A DNA stretch of 64,000 bases from Amycolatopsis nalaikhensis (GCF_030264295.1 NZ_CP127173.1:10051501-10115500); one strand, 5' to 3'. Shown: positions 8,888 to 17,873, counted from the stretch's first letter. The notes: a model not told the origin generated them from the sequence alone. A program made the numbers and translations.

Positions 8888-9496
8888 GTGGGCAAGGTGG
8901 TCATGTACGGCTCGGTGTCGGTGGACGGCTTCGTCGCGGACGAGCACGACCAGCCCGGTCCGCTGTTCGACTGGCTGACCGGCGGTGACGTCCCGTTGGA
9001 CGAAAGCGGCGTCGTGAAGGTGTCGCAGCCGTCCTACGACTACACCCGGGCCTACTGGGACGGGATCGGGGCGACCATCGCCGGCCGCCACGTCTTCGAC
9101 CTCACCGGCGGCTGGGACGGGAAGCCACCGGGCGGCGTCGACCACGTCGTCGTCGTGACGCACCGGCCTCCGCCCGAAGGCTGGGACCCCGGGGCGCCGT
9201 TCCACTTCGTCGACGGCGTCGAAGCGGCCGTGGCCAAGGCGCGGGAACTCGCGGGTGACCGCGTGGTCGAGGTCGCCGCCGGAGACGTCGGGGGCCAGGT
9301 GCTCGCCGCGGGCCTGGTCGACGCGGTGCGCATGGACGTCGTTCCCGTCGTCTTCGGGTCCGGCAAGCGCTACTTCGGGTCGGTCGACGCGCAGCACCTG
9401 CTGGCGGACCCGGACGCGGTCATCCAGGGCGACCGGGTGCTGCACCTGCGCTATCAGGTGCGCCGCGGAGACCGGGGTCAGCGGAACGCCGGGTAG
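8888..9496 (+). CDS. dihydrofolate reductase family protein (RibD C-terminal-like)
   Basis: 202 residues from GTG 8888, with GAGGAGGG six bases before it; the longer upstream frame has no ribosome site. The sequence begins KVVMYGSVSVDGFVAD, the standard start of the DHFR-like/RibD-C fold, and has the nucleotide-binding strand region ending GSGKRYFGS. Members of this group are NADPH reductases of unassigned substrate, distinct from the FolA enzyme of folate synthesis. Its 3' end overlaps the convergent phosphotransferase gene by 19 bases. Confidence 0.85.
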   Translation: MGKVVMYGSVSVDGFVADEHDQPGPLFDWLTGGDVPLDESGVVKVSQPSYDYTRAYWDGIGATIAGRHVFDLTGGWDGKPPGGVDHVVVVTHRPPPEGWDPGAPFHFVDGVEAAVAKARELAGDRVVEVAAGDVGGQVLAAGLVDAVRMDVVPVVFGSGKRYFGSVDAQHLLADPDAVIQGDRVLHLRYQVRRGDRGQRNAG

Positions 9497-10662
9497 AACG
9501 CCAGATCGGCGTGCGGCCCCAGCCGCGCGGCCAGCGCCGCCGCCACCCGGGCCGCGAACTCCGAAACCGCCGTCATCCGGACGTACCCCGCGTGTTTGGC
9601 CAGATCCCGCCACCACGTCACCAGCGCCGCCTCCCGGCTCACCGGGGCCGCGTGGTGAGACAGGTCCAGCCGGCCCAGCTCCTCGCCCGTGATCAGCCAG
9701 ACCCGCAGCAGCTCGCTGGTCGTCAGGTGCCCGGCGAGCACCTCGTCGTCGGCGAACGCGGGCCAGACCCCGACGACCTCGGCCCGCCACGCCGCGATCA
9801 TCGCCTCGCTCATGCCCGCCGGCAGGGCCAGCGCGTCCGGCCAGCTCGCGAACGGCAGCCGCAGGTGCGCCGCGTCGACCAGGGCCGAGCGGACCCGGCC
9901 GTACTCGAAGTCGAGGAACCGCACTCCCTCGCCCGTCACCAGGTTGTTGTCCGGGCTCAGCTCGACCGGGCTGAACGCGCGGAAGCCCGCCGAGCGGGAC
10001 TGCTCCAGCGCCTCCGCCACCTGCGTGCGCACCGCGTCCGGCGTCGGGATGCCCAGCCGCTCCTGGATCACCGACGGCACGCGCGCGCACAGCTCGTCGA
10101 CGTCGCCCGGCTCGCTCTTCGCGGGCCCGCCGAGCCGGCGCAGCAGCGCGTTGAAGTCGGCTTCGCGGCCCGCTGTGCTCGCGTGCAGCCTGCCCAGGGA
10201 GCGCGCCCACGACAGCAGCGCGCGCTCGGCCGCGCGGGAGTCGCGCGCGTACAGCTTGTCCTCGAGTGTCGGCGTGCGACCGAGGTCCTCCAGGACCAGC
10301 ACGCGGTCGCGGCCGTCGTGGGCCAGCAGCTCCGGGCACATCCGCTCGTCCGGGGCCAGCGCCGTGAACAGCTGGTAGCTGACCGCTTCCTGGGCGAACG
10401 GGTCCGCCCCCGCCTCCGGCCGCTCCGGGTAGTGCTTGATCACGAGCGTGCGCGGCAGGGCGAAGGACGACGACACCACCCGCGCGCGGACCACGGTCGC
10501 GGGCCCGCTCCCCGCCAGGTCCTCGGGCGCGACCAAGGTGATCGCACTGCCGAACCGGCGCGAAAGAACGGACTCGCCCGCCGCGACCGCCGCGGCGACG
10601 GCAAGGTGCTCGGCTCCTGCCCCGACCCCAGCGTCGCCGGCGGAGGAGGTGTCGACTGTCAT
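9478..10662 (-). CDS. aminoglycoside-phosphotransferase-fold protein with altered catalytic loop
   Basis: 394 residues from ATG 10662 (a GTG two codons upstream is possible). The kinase-like fold is recognisable: LVIKHYPE (ATP-binding Lys), an acidic hinge VLVLEDLG and the LDFEYG metal motif. The Brenner motif, normally H-G-D-x-x-x-x-N, reads PVELSPDNN here, so the His and catalytic Asp are replaced. It may be a weak kinase or a non-catalytic relative. It lies 67 bases downstream of the DUF389 gene on the same strand. Confidence 0.75.
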   Translation of the reverse strand: MTVDTSSAGDAGVGAGAEHLAVAAAVAAGESVLSRRFGSAITLVAPEDLAGSGPATVVRARVVSSSFALPRTLVIKHYPERPEAGADPFAQEAVSYQLFTALAPDERMCPELLAHDGRDRVLVLEDLGRTPTLEDKLYARDSRAAERALLSWARSLGRLHASTAGREADFNALLRRLGGPAKSEPGDVDELCARVPSVIQERLGIPTPDAVRTQVAEALEQSRSAGFRAFSPVELSPDNNLVTGEGVRFLDFEYGRVRSALVDAAHLRLPFASWPDALALPAGMSEAMIAAWRAEVVGVWPAFADDEVLAGHLTTSELLRVWLITGEELGRLDLSHHAAPVSREAALVTWWRDLAKHAGYVRMTAVSEFAARVAAALAARLGPHADLAFYPAFR

Positions 10663-10729
10663 TGTCACCGACCCTACTCGTGACTGAGCAACCATGGCTA
10701 TTGACATCCGGACAACAAGGGGTTTCCGG

Positions 10730-11677
10730 TCATCCCCGGGAAAGCGGACGCGTTCCCACCGGTGAACGTTGCCCATTCCGGCGCACGATCAACACAATGG
10801 CCGCTGCTGCAACGATTCCGAGAAGGTTCACGAGCAGCTGGCCGACGGACTGGAGACACCGGCTCCACTCCCCCGCCACGGCCGCCACGACGGCGTAGCC
10901 CGCGGCCGGCACGGTCGTCACGGAGATGAACACGCCGACCAACGCGGCCGACTTCGCCGACGTCATCGCGAGCATTCCGGCGGCGCCGGCGAGCATCGCG
11001 ACGACCAGCGACGGCACCCCCACGGAGAACACGAAGTCGACGTCGCTGTGCTGCTTCAGCTCGAACGCCTTCTCGCCGAAGACGTCAGTCACCCGCACCA
11101 GCAGCGCACCACCCAGCGTGACGACCATGGCCAGCGGGAAGCCGATACCCAGCGCCGCGCCGGCCAGCCGCACCAGGTCCCAGCGGCGCAGCACCAGGCC
11201 GACCGCCAGCGCGGCGAGCGGCCCGAACTCCGGCCCGACGACCATCGCGCCGACGATCGTGACGGCCGAGTCGGTGAGCACGCCGACCGCCGCGAGCAGG
11301 CAGGCGATGGTGAGGAACGCCAGGAACGTCACGTTGAGCCGCGACTCCTCGCCCGAGCGCGCGACCAGCTCCTGCCAGACGACGGCGTCCGCGCCTTCGC
11401 CCGGCGCGGCCTCTTCCGCCTCGTCGGCGGCGTCGGACAGCGCCGTGTCGAGCGCTTCGAGCGTGATCCCGCCGGTGTGGTCGAGCTCGAGGACGCACAG
11501 GGCGTCGACGATCTCGTCCGCCGCCTCGCGGGCGATGTCGGCCTCGACCAGGTCACCTGCGGGCTCCACGGCGACGCCGCGGTGCACGATCAGGTGCGCC
11601 GTCCCGGCGTGGGCCCGCAGGATGTCGAGCGCCTCGGCGGTCTTGTCCGGCGGGCACACGGCCCTCAGGTGCAGCAC
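10730..11677 (-). CDS. DUF389 domain membrane protein
   Basis: 315 residues from GTG 11677. An N-terminal ~75-residue soluble ferredoxin-like portion is followed by six or so hydrophobic segments; the motif VGAMVVGPEFGPLAALAVG in the membrane part is diagnostic of DUF389. Function of the family is unknown. The GTG start shares one base with the aspS stop (TAGTG), so it is translationally coupled to aspS. Confidence 0.88.
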   Translation of the reverse strand: MLHLRAVCPPDKTAEALDILRAHAGTAHLIVHRGVAVEPAGDLVEADIAREAADEIVDALCVLELDHTGGITLEALDTALSDAADEAEEAAPGEGADAVVWQELVARSGEESRLNVTFLAFLTIACLLAAVGVLTDSAVTIVGAMVVGPEFGPLAALAVGLVLRRWDLVRLAGAALGIGFPLAMVVTLGGALLVRVTDVFGEKAFELKQHSDVDFVFSVGVPSLVVAMLAGAAGMLAMTSAKSAALVGVFISVTTVPAAGYAVVAAVAGEWSRCLQSVGQLLVNLLGIVAAAAIVLIVRRNGQRSPVGTRPLSRG

Positions 11678-13452
11678 TAGCTCTGCGGGGCGGGCGCCGG
11701 CTTCGCGTCGATGCCGGCCTCCTTGCGCTGCTGCGCCGTGATCGGCGCGGGCGCCGCGGTCAGCGGGTCGTACCCGCCGCCCGTCTTCGGGAACGCGATC
11801 ACGTCACGCAGCGAGTCGGCCTTGGCCAGCAGCATGACGATCCGGTCCCAGCCGAACGCGATGCCGCCGTGCGGCGGGGGGCCGAACTGGAAGGCGTCGA
11901 GCAGGAAGCCGAACTTCTCCTGCGCCTCCTCCTCGCCGAGGCCCATGAGGTTGAAGACGCGCTTCTGGACGTCGCCGCGGTGGATACGGATCGAGCCGCC
12001 GCCGATCTCGTTGCCGTTGCAGACGATGTCGTAGGCGTAGGCCAGCGCGTTGCCCGGGTCCTGCTCGAACTTGTCGATCCACTCCGGGGTCGGCGAGGTG
12101 AACGCGTGGTGCACGGCGGTCCACTTGCCGGAGCCGACGGCGACGTCGTCGCCGATGTCCTCGACCGGCGCGAACAGCGGCGCGTCGACGACCCACACGA
12201 ACGACCAGGCGTCCTCGTCGATCAGGCCGAGCCGCTTGCCGATCTCGTCGCGCGCGGCACCCAGCAGCGGCTGCGTGCTCGACGCCTTGCCCGCGGCGAA
12301 GAAGATGCAGTCGCCCGGCTTCGCGCCCGCCGCGGCGGCGACGTTCTCGCGCTCGGTCTCGGACAGGTTCTTCGCGACCGGGCCGCCGAGGGTGCCGTCC
12401 TCGTTCACGAGGACGTACGCGAGGCCGCGCGCACCGCGCTGCTTCGCCCACTCCTGCCACGCGTCGAGCTGGCGACGCGGCTGGTCGGCGCCGCCCGCCA
12501 TGACGACCGCGCCGACGTACGGCGCCTGGAACACGCGGAACGGCGTGTCGGAGAAGAACTCAGTCATGTCGGTGATCTCGAGGTCGAAGCGCAGGTCCGG
12601 CTTGTCGGAGCCGTACTTGGCCATCGCCTCGTGGTAGGTGATGCGCGGGATGGGCCGCGGGATCTCGTGCCCGATCAGCTTCCACAGCGCGGAGACGATG
12701 TCTTCGCCGAGCGCGATGACGTCGTCCTGCTCGACGAAGCTCATCTCGATGTCGAGCTGGGTGAACTCGGGCTGGCGGTCGGCGCGGAAGTCTTCGTCGC
12801 GGTAGCAGCGGGCGATCTGGTAGTACCGCTCCATGCCGCCGACCATGAGCAGCTGCTTGAACAGCTGCGGCGACTGCGGCAGCGCGTACCAGGAGCCGGG
12901 CTTGAGCCGCGCGGGCACCAGGAAGTCGCGCGCGCCTTCGGGCGTCGAGCGGGTCATCGTCGGGGTTTCGATCTCGACGAAGTCCTGGGCGTGCAGCACC
13001 TCGCGGGCGGCGCGGCTGACCTCGCTGCGCAGCCGCATGGCCGCGGCCGGGCCGCTGCGGCGCAGGTCGAGGTAGCGGTGCTTGAGGCGGACCTCTTCGC
13101 CGACGTCGACGCGGTCGTCGATCGGGAACGGCAGCGGCGCGGCTTCCGACAGCACCTCGAGCTGGGTCGCGAGGACCTCGATCTCGCCGGTGGGGATCTC
13201 GGCGTTCGCGTTGCCCTCGGGGCGCTTCGCGACGTCGCCGACGATCTTCACGCAGAACTCGGAGCGCAGCGCGTGCGCGCGCTCGGCCATCTCGCCCTCG
13301 CGGAAGACGACCTGGGCGACGCCGCTGGCATCGCGGAGGTCGATGAAGATGACGCCGCCGTGATCGCGCCGCCGGGCCACCCATCCGGTGAGGGTGACGG
13401 TCTGTCCGGCCTGCTCGGCACGCAGGGTGCCGGCGTTGTGAGTGCGGAGCAC
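11677..13452 (-). CDS. aspS: aspartate--tRNA ligase (class IIb)
   Basis: 591 residues, typical of the long bacterial AspRS. The N-terminal anticodon-binding OB fold (LTGWVARRRDHGGVIFIDLRD) is followed by the class II core: motif 2 in the RCYRDEDFRADRQPEFTQLD segment and motif 3 in GIAFGWDRI. The GAD insertion domain lies in the middle. It charges tRNA-Asp; without a gatCAB check I cannot say whether it also charges tRNA-Asn. It is the first gene of an operon with the DUF389 gene. Confidence 0.97.
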   Translation of the reverse strand: MLRTHNAGTLRAEQAGQTVTLTGWVARRRDHGGVIFIDLRDASGVAQVVFREGEMAERAHALRSEFCVKIVGDVAKRPEGNANAEIPTGEIEVLATQLEVLSEAAPLPFPIDDRVDVGEEVRLKHRYLDLRRSGPAAAMRLRSEVSRAAREVLHAQDFVEIETPTMTRSTPEGARDFLVPARLKPGSWYALPQSPQLFKQLLMVGGMERYYQIARCYRDEDFRADRQPEFTQLDIEMSFVEQDDVIALGEDIVSALWKLIGHEIPRPIPRITYHEAMAKYGSDKPDLRFDLEITDMTEFFSDTPFRVFQAPYVGAVVMAGGADQPRRQLDAWQEWAKQRGARGLAYVLVNEDGTLGGPVAKNLSETERENVAAAAGAKPGDCIFFAAGKASSTQPLLGAARDEIGKRLGLIDEDAWSFVWVVDAPLFAPVEDIGDDVAVGSGKWTAVHHAFTSPTPEWIDKFEQDPGNALAYAYDIVCNGNEIGGGSIRIHRGDVQKRVFNLMGLGEEEAQEKFGFLLDAFQFGPPPHGGIAFGWDRIVMLLAKADSLRDVIAFPKTGGGYDPLTAAPAPITAQQRKEAGIDAKPAPAPQS

Positions 13453-13558
13453 TGCGACTGCTCTCCTTCGACATGGGTGTTCTCGCCAGTGGAAAGGCTA
13501 ACGAACCACCCACCCTACGACGTCGGCAGGCTTGGCTTGGCGGTGGTCCTCGCGGTGG

Positions 13559-14161
13559 TCAGAGCACGTGCCGCGGCCGCGCTTCGAGGGCGGCGACCAG
13601 CCGGTGGGCCTGGGCCAGGTAGGCGGCGACCTGGTAGATGCGCCCGCCGGGGTGGGCGACCAGCCAGTTCGCGGCCGCGGAGGCGGAGGCGAAGAACGGC
13701 TGGCCCGCGCAGGCGACGGCGTCGACGTTCTCCAGCCCGAAGCCGAGGTCGACGGCGGCGACCACGGCGGACGGCGGGTCGGCCTGGATGATGCCGTGCG
13801 CGGTGAGGTCGATCCGGATCCGGGTGCCGGTGACCGGGCAGGTCGCGGCCGCGTGGACGCGCTCGCCGGTGGCGATGGCCAGCAGGAACATGTCGACGGA
13901 GCCGTCCGGGCCGGCGCCGAGGGTGCCTTCGGCGGGCTCCACGCGGTGGTGGGCGCCGCGGGGTGCCGGGCCGGTCGAGACGAGGTCGCGGTGCAGGGTG
14001 AACCCGATCAGCTCGACGAGCCGCCGGGTTTCGGCCGAGGAGAGGCAGACGGTCGCGGCGAGCCGGTCGACGCTCACGGGGTGCCGTCCGGCCCGGGTCA
14101 GCTTCAGGGCGACCCAGGCGAGCCGGGCGGCCGCGACCCGGTCGGTCCGCGAGGTCGTCAT
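13559..14161 (-). CDS. alkylmercury lyase (MerB)-like protein lacking the catalytic Cys-Asp pair
   Basis: 200 residues from ATG 14161, with GGGAG eight bases upstream; the open frame extends further upstream but only through repeat sequence. The N-terminal winged helix and the MerB core are recognisable: CPVTGTRI, the HGIIQADPPSAVV strand and CAGQPFFAS (equivalent to Cys159 of E. coli MerB). At the place where MerB has WCALD, with the catalytic Cys96 and Asp99, this protein reads DMFLLAIAT, so the C-Hg bond chemistry is unlikely. No merA or merR is nearby. Real function unknown. Confidence 0.75.
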   Translation of the reverse strand: MTTSRTDRVAAARLAWVALKLTRAGRHPVSVDRLAATVCLSSAETRRLVELIGFTLHRDLVSTGPAPRGAHHRVEPAEGTLGAGPDGSVDMFLLAIATGERVHAAATCPVTGTRIRIDLTAHGIIQADPPSAVVAAVDLGFGLENVDAVACAGQPFFASASAAANWLVAHPGGRIYQVAAYLAQAHRLVAALEARPRHVL

Positions 14162-14480
14162 CGCCGCACTCCCTTCCGGTTCGATCCCTTCGACGTTAGG
14201 CGCCGCCGCGGTGGGGCGACAACGACACGATCGGACATTTTCCCGCAAGCCGCCGACTCCGGGCCGCAAGCGACCGGAGGTTACGGCGAACGGCGCAGCG
14301 GCCACGGGGCGACCGGCGGTCGCGGGCGAAGCCTTCACACGGACGGCGGTACGGCAGGTGATGACGCACCACCCACCGCGCTCGTCCACAAAGGACCAAT
14401 CGCCGCGCCGCCGGTGAGCGTCGTGAGTGTTCAGGGCGGTTAGAACCGCCCTAAACACTCACGACCGGCTACGGCAGGTG
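14162..14480. other. gap: leader of the MerB-like gene and a terminator-like palindrome
   Basis: No gene is supported in these 319 bases. They hold a GTCCACAAAGGAC site (14384-14396) and the CGTGAGTG palindrome (14421-14464), which lies just past the 3' end of the radical SAM gene. The rest shows no structure that I can assign. Confidence 0.6.
14421..14464. terminator. CGTGAGTG palindrome copy 1 (terminator-like repeat)
   Basis: Two 21-base arms, starting TCGTGAGTGTTCAGGGC and ending with its complement, pair at 20 of 21 positions around a 2-base centre. There is no T run. It is placed 17 bases after the stop of the radical SAM gene. Two near-identical copies occur at 31446-31489 and 41031-41074, each at gene 3' ends. 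Confidence 0.75.
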
Positions 14481-16379
14481 TCAGAGGAGGCGCAGCTGTT
14501 CCGCTGGCGACGTCTCCGCGCGCGGTTCGGGTGCCGGTGCGGTGCCGCGCGCGTCGGACGCCGTCTTCGGCGCCAGGCCGTGGCGCCGCAAGAGCGGCGC
14601 GACCCGCTCACCCAGCCGCTCGCGGTAGGCCTTCGGCAGGTAGCTCCCCCGCGCGTACAGCTCCCGGTACCGCGGCACCAGCGCCGGGTACGCCCCGGCC
14701 AGCCACCGGCCGAACCATTCGCGCGCGCCCGGCCGCAAGTGCAGCGGGATGACCGTCGCGCTCGTCGCGCCCGCTTCGGCCAGCCGCGCGAAGAGCGCGT
14801 CCAGAGCCTCCGCCGAGTCCGTCAGCCACGGCAGCACCGGCGCCACCAGCACCGAACACGGCAGCCCGGCCTCGCCCGCCTTGCGGATCAGCTCCAGCCG
14901 CGCCCGCGGGCTCGGCGTCCCCGGCTCGAGGCGGTGCTGCAGCTCGCCGTCCAGCAACGCCAGCGAGACGGCCAGCGACACCGGCACGTCCGCCGAGACG
15001 TCACGCAACAGCGGCAAGTCGCGCGCCAGCACCGTGCCCTTCGTCAGCACCGACAACGGCGTCCCGGAGCGGGCGAGCGCCGTGATGATGCCCGGCATCA
15101 GCCGGTAGCGGCCTTCCGCGCGCTGGTACGGGTCGGTGTTCGTGCCCATCGCCACCGGCTCGCGCCGCCACGACGGCTTCTTCAGCTGGGCCGCCAGCAC
15201 CTCCGGCGCGTTGAGCTTCACGACCACCTGCGTGTCGAAGTCGCGGCCCGCGTCGAACTCCAGGTACGTGTGGGTGTTCCGGGCGAAGCAGTTGTGCGAC
15301 ACCATGCCGTCGGCGATGAAGTCACCGGTGCCCGTCGTGATGTCGAACAGCGGGAGCTGCAGGCCCAGCGGCTCGATCGCCTCGACGCGGCGCCTGCTCG
15401 CGCCGATCACCGCGCCGTCCAGCGACCGCTTCCACGCCACCGCGGGGTTGCTCACGTGCAGGAACCGCAACACCTCCGCCGCGCCGCCGAGCAGCCGGAC
15501 CTCTTGCCGGGTCGGGAACTTCGGCACCTCGTCGATCTGGTGGGCGAAGCCGAAGCGGGTGAGGGCGGCGGCGAACGCGTCGGCGATCTCGGGCTCGTCG
15601 TGCGCCACCGCGAGGACGCCGCGGCCGTAGCCGCCCGCGAGGTCGAAGACCCCCGCCAGGAACCCGCGCTGCCAATGGGCGTCCGGGTCCGGCGGCACCT
15701 TGAGGAACCCGACCGAAGCGCCGAAGTCCGGCAGGTACCGCAGGGCGCGCGCGGCCGCGTCCGCCTCCGCGGCGAACCCGCCGGAGCGCAGCATCCCGCA
15801 CAGGTAGCCGGCCCGGTAGCCGAGCGTCTCGTCCGGCGTCGGCTCGAACCGGCCGACGCCGATCAGCTCGGCACCGGGCTCCAGGTGCGGCCGCTGCGCC
15901 GCGCCGAACTTGCTGCCGGTGACGTGCTTCCAGCCCTTGGCCGTGAGGAACCGGTGGTCGCCGCCGGCGACCAGCCGCGTGCCGTCCTCCAGGGTCACCC
16001 GGTACGCCGCGCGCAGGGTCGTCCAGTGCGCGAGCACCTTGGTCCGCACCAGCCGACGCGACGCGCCGTGGCCGCGGGTGCCGTAGATCTCGTCGCCGAC
16101 CGCCAGCTCCGACAGCGCTCTCGTCCGCCCGTCGGCCAGCAGGATCCGGGTGCCGCCCTCCAGGCAGTATGTGCAGGCGTGAGAGCAGCCGCGGTACGGG
16201 TTCACCGTCCAGTTGAACGGCACCCCGGAGCCGGAGGGCACCTTGTTCAGCACCGACCGCGCGTGCACCTCGTGAAAGGTGACGCCGTCGAACTCCGGTG
16301 ACCGCACGGTCCGCACCAGGCCCTCCAGCCCGGGCAGTGCCGGCTCACCCTCCCCCGCTCGCTGCCGATCCCATCGCAC
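14481..16379 (-). CDS. intein-containing Rv2578c-family radical SAM protein
   Basis: 632 residues as translated, from GTG 16379. The extein begins MRWDRQ and resembles Mycobacterium Rv2578c. The radical SAM motif CxxxCxxC starts C65-SHA-C69-TY and is then interrupted by a 292-residue intein (residues 72-363). The chain resumes with C364-FARN, so splicing rebuilds CSHACTYCFARN, the [4Fe-4S]-binding loop. The spliced product is about 340 residues. The family reaction is unknown; in Mycobacterium Rv2578c is reported within the LexA (SOS) regulon, and a LexA-type palindrome lies upstream here. Confidence 0.93.
   Translation of the reverse strand: MRWDRQRAGEGEPALPGLEGLVRTVRSPEFDGVTFHEVHARSVLNKVPSGSGVPFNWTVNPYRGCSHACTYCLEGGTRILLADGRTRALSELAVGDEIYGTRGHGASRRLVRTKVLAHWTTLRAAYRVTLEDGTRLVAGGDHRFLTAKGWKHVTGSKFGAAQRPHLEPGAELIGVGRFEPTPDETLGYRAGYLCGMLRSGGFAAEADAAARALRYLPDFGASVGFLKVPPDPDAHWQRGFLAGVFDLAGGYGRGVLAVAHDEPEIADAFAAALTRFGFAHQIDEVPKFPTRQEVRLLGGAAEVLRFLHVSNPAVAWKRSLDGAVIGASRRRVEAIEPLGLQLPLFDITTGTGDFIADGMVSHNCFARNTHTYLEFDAGRDFDTQVVVKLNAPEVLAAQLKKPSWRREPVAMGTNTDPYQRAEGRYRLMPGIITALARSGTPLSVLTKGTVLARDLPLLRDVSADVPVSLAVSLALLDGELQHRLEPGTPSPRARLELIRKAGEAGLPCSVLVAPVLPWLTDSAEALDALFARLAEAGATSATVIPLHLRPGAREWFGRWLAGAYPALVPRYRELYARGSYLPKAYRERLGERVAPLLRRHGLAPKTASDARGTAPAPEPRAETSPAEQLRLL
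15291..16166 (-). other. intein with degenerate LAGLIDADG endonuclease domain
   Basis: It encodes 292 residues, from Cys1 (residue 72 of the host protein) to the terminal His-Asn before Cys+1. Splicing blocks are complete: block A CLEGGTRILLADGR, block B GGDHRFLTAKGW with the expected His, block F LFDITTGTGDFIADG and block G VSHN followed by Cys. The middle carries two LAGLIDADG-like motifs, YLCGMLRSGG and FLAGVFDLAGG, in which the catalytic acidic residue is Gly and Ala respectively. I therefore infer a splicing-competent intein that can no longer cut DNA. Confidence 0.9.
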
Positions 16380-16389
16380 GGCGCCAGTC

Positions 16390-16401
16390 GAACATATGTT
16401 C
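16390..16401. promoter_or_regulatory. LexA-type SOS box upstream of the radical SAM gene
   Basis: GAACATATGTTC is a perfect palindrome matching the actinobacterial LexA core GAAC-N4-GTTC, with a flanking TC on the left as in the full TCGAAC consensus. It lies 10 bases before the GTG start. A perfect TTGACA (complement at 16410-16415) lies just upstream, so a repressor bound here would block the promoter. Confidence 0.75.
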
Positions 16402-16460
16402 TAGACGAGTGTCAAACGGCTTCGAGGCTCCTGGTACTCGTGGGACTACTGGGATTCCCC

Positions 16461-17873
16461 TCAGGACGAAAAGCGGTCCAGCGCCCGGATCTTGTTGGTC
16501 GCGTCCAGTGCCGCCACCTTGTAGGCCTCGGAGAGCGTCGGGTAGTTGAACACCGCGTCGACGAGGTAGTCGACCGTGCCGCCGCAGCCCATCACCGCCT
16601 GTCCGATGTGGACGAGGTCGGTCGCGCCGGTGCCGAACACGTGCACGCCCAGCAGCTTGCGGTCCGTCGTGGACACCAGGAGCTTGAGCATGCCGTAGCT
16701 GTCGCCGGTGATCTGGCCGCGCGCGAGCTCGCGGTATCGCGCGATGCCGACTTCGTAGGGCACCGACGACGACGTCAGCTGCGCCTCGGTCGACCCGACG
16801 TACGAAATCTCCGGGATGGTGTAGATGCCGATCGGCTGCAGCGCGCCCAGCCCGTTCGCCGGTTCGCCGAACGCGTGGTACGCGGCGAGCCTGCCCTGGT
16901 CCATCGACGTCGCCGCCAGCGCCGGGAAGCCGATGACGTCGCCGACGGCGTAGATGTGCGGCACCTCGGTGCGGTAGTTCTCGTCGACGACCAGGCGGCC
17001 GCGCTCGTCCGCGGTCAGCCCCGCCGCCTCGAGGTTGAGGTCGCCGGTCATGCCCTGGCGGCCTGCGGAGTACATGACGCCGTCGGCCGGGATGCGCTTG
17101 CCGCTGACCAAGGTGGTGATCGTGGCCTGGTCGGACACCGCGACGTCGGCGACCTTCTCGCCGAAGCGGAAGGTGACGCCGAGGTCGCGCAGCTGGAACT
17201 TGAGCGACTCGACGATCTCGGGGTCGCAGAAGTCGAGCATGTGGTCGCGCTGCTCGACCACGGTGACGCGCGAGCCGAGCGCGGCGAACATCGACGCGTA
17301 CTCGATCCCGATCACCCCGGCGCCGACGACGACCAGCGACGACGGGATCTGCTCCAGGCGCAGGATCTCGTCGGAGTCGAGCACGCGGGCGGCGTCGAAG
17401 TCGACGTGCCCCGGCCGCGCGGGCCGGGTCCCGGTGGCGATCACGATGTGGTCGGCACTGAGCGTCCGCCGGTCGCCGCGGTGGCGGCCCTCGACGACGA
17501 TCGTGTGCGGGTCGGCGAACGAGCCGGTGCCGGAGACCAGGTCGACGTGGTTGCGCATGAGCTGCGCCCGCACGACCTGGACCTCGCGCCCGACGACGTG
17601 CTGGGTGCGCGCGAGCAGGTCGGCGATGGTGATGTCCTGCTTGACGCGGTAGCTGGCGCCGTAGAGCTCGCGCTGGTTCATGCCGGTCAGGTAGAGGACG
17701 GCTTCGCGCAGCGTCTTGGAGGGGATGGTGCCGGTGTTGACGCACACGCCGCCGACCATGTCGTGCCGGTCGACGACGGCGACCCGTTTGCCGAGCTTCG
17801 CCGCGGCGATCGCGGCCTTCTGCCCGCCGGGGCCCGAACCGATGACGATGAGGTCGTACTCGTGCTCGCTCAC
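16461..17873 (-). CDS. sthA: soluble (Si-specific) NAD(P) transhydrogenase
   Basis: 470 residues from GTG 17873. It belongs to the pyridine nucleotide-disulfide oxidoreductase fold: FAD-binding GSGPGG (12-17), NAD-binding GAGVIGIEYA, the second FAD motif YAVGDVIGFP and a C-terminal dimerisation domain. The active-site segment GGVCVNTGTIPSKT keeps only one of the two redox cysteines of lipoamide dehydrogenase; this is typical of SthA, which balances NADPH and NADH in the cytoplasm without disulfide chemistry. It is divergent from the SARP regulator gene. Confidence 0.92.
   Translation of the reverse strand: MSEHEYDLIVIGSGPGGQKAAIAAAKLGKRVAVVDRHDMVGGVCVNTGTIPSKTLREAVLYLTGMNQRELYGASYRVKQDITIADLLARTQHVVGREVQVVRAQLMRNHVDLVSGTGSFADPHTIVVEGRHRGDRRTLSADHIVIATGTRPARPGHVDFDAARVLDSDEILRLEQIPSSLVVVGAGVIGIEYASMFAALGSRVTVVEQRDHMLDFCDPEIVESLKFQLRDLGVTFRFGEKVADVAVSDQATITTLVSGKRIPADGVMYSAGRQGMTGDLNLEAAGLTADERGRLVVDENYRTEVPHIYAVGDVIGFPALAATSMDQGRLAAYHAFGEPANGLGALQPIGIYTIPEISYVGSTEAQLTSSSVPYEVGIARYRELARGQITGDSYGMLKLLVSTTDRKLLGVHVFGTGATDLVHIGQAVMGCGGTVDYLVDAVFNYPTLSEAYKVAALDATNKIRALDRFSS

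Noticed and set aside
11869..13791. A 640-codon plus-strand frame opposite aspS
   Set aside because: It is an Arg/Val/Asp-rich shadow of aspS with no recognisable domain and no ribosome site.
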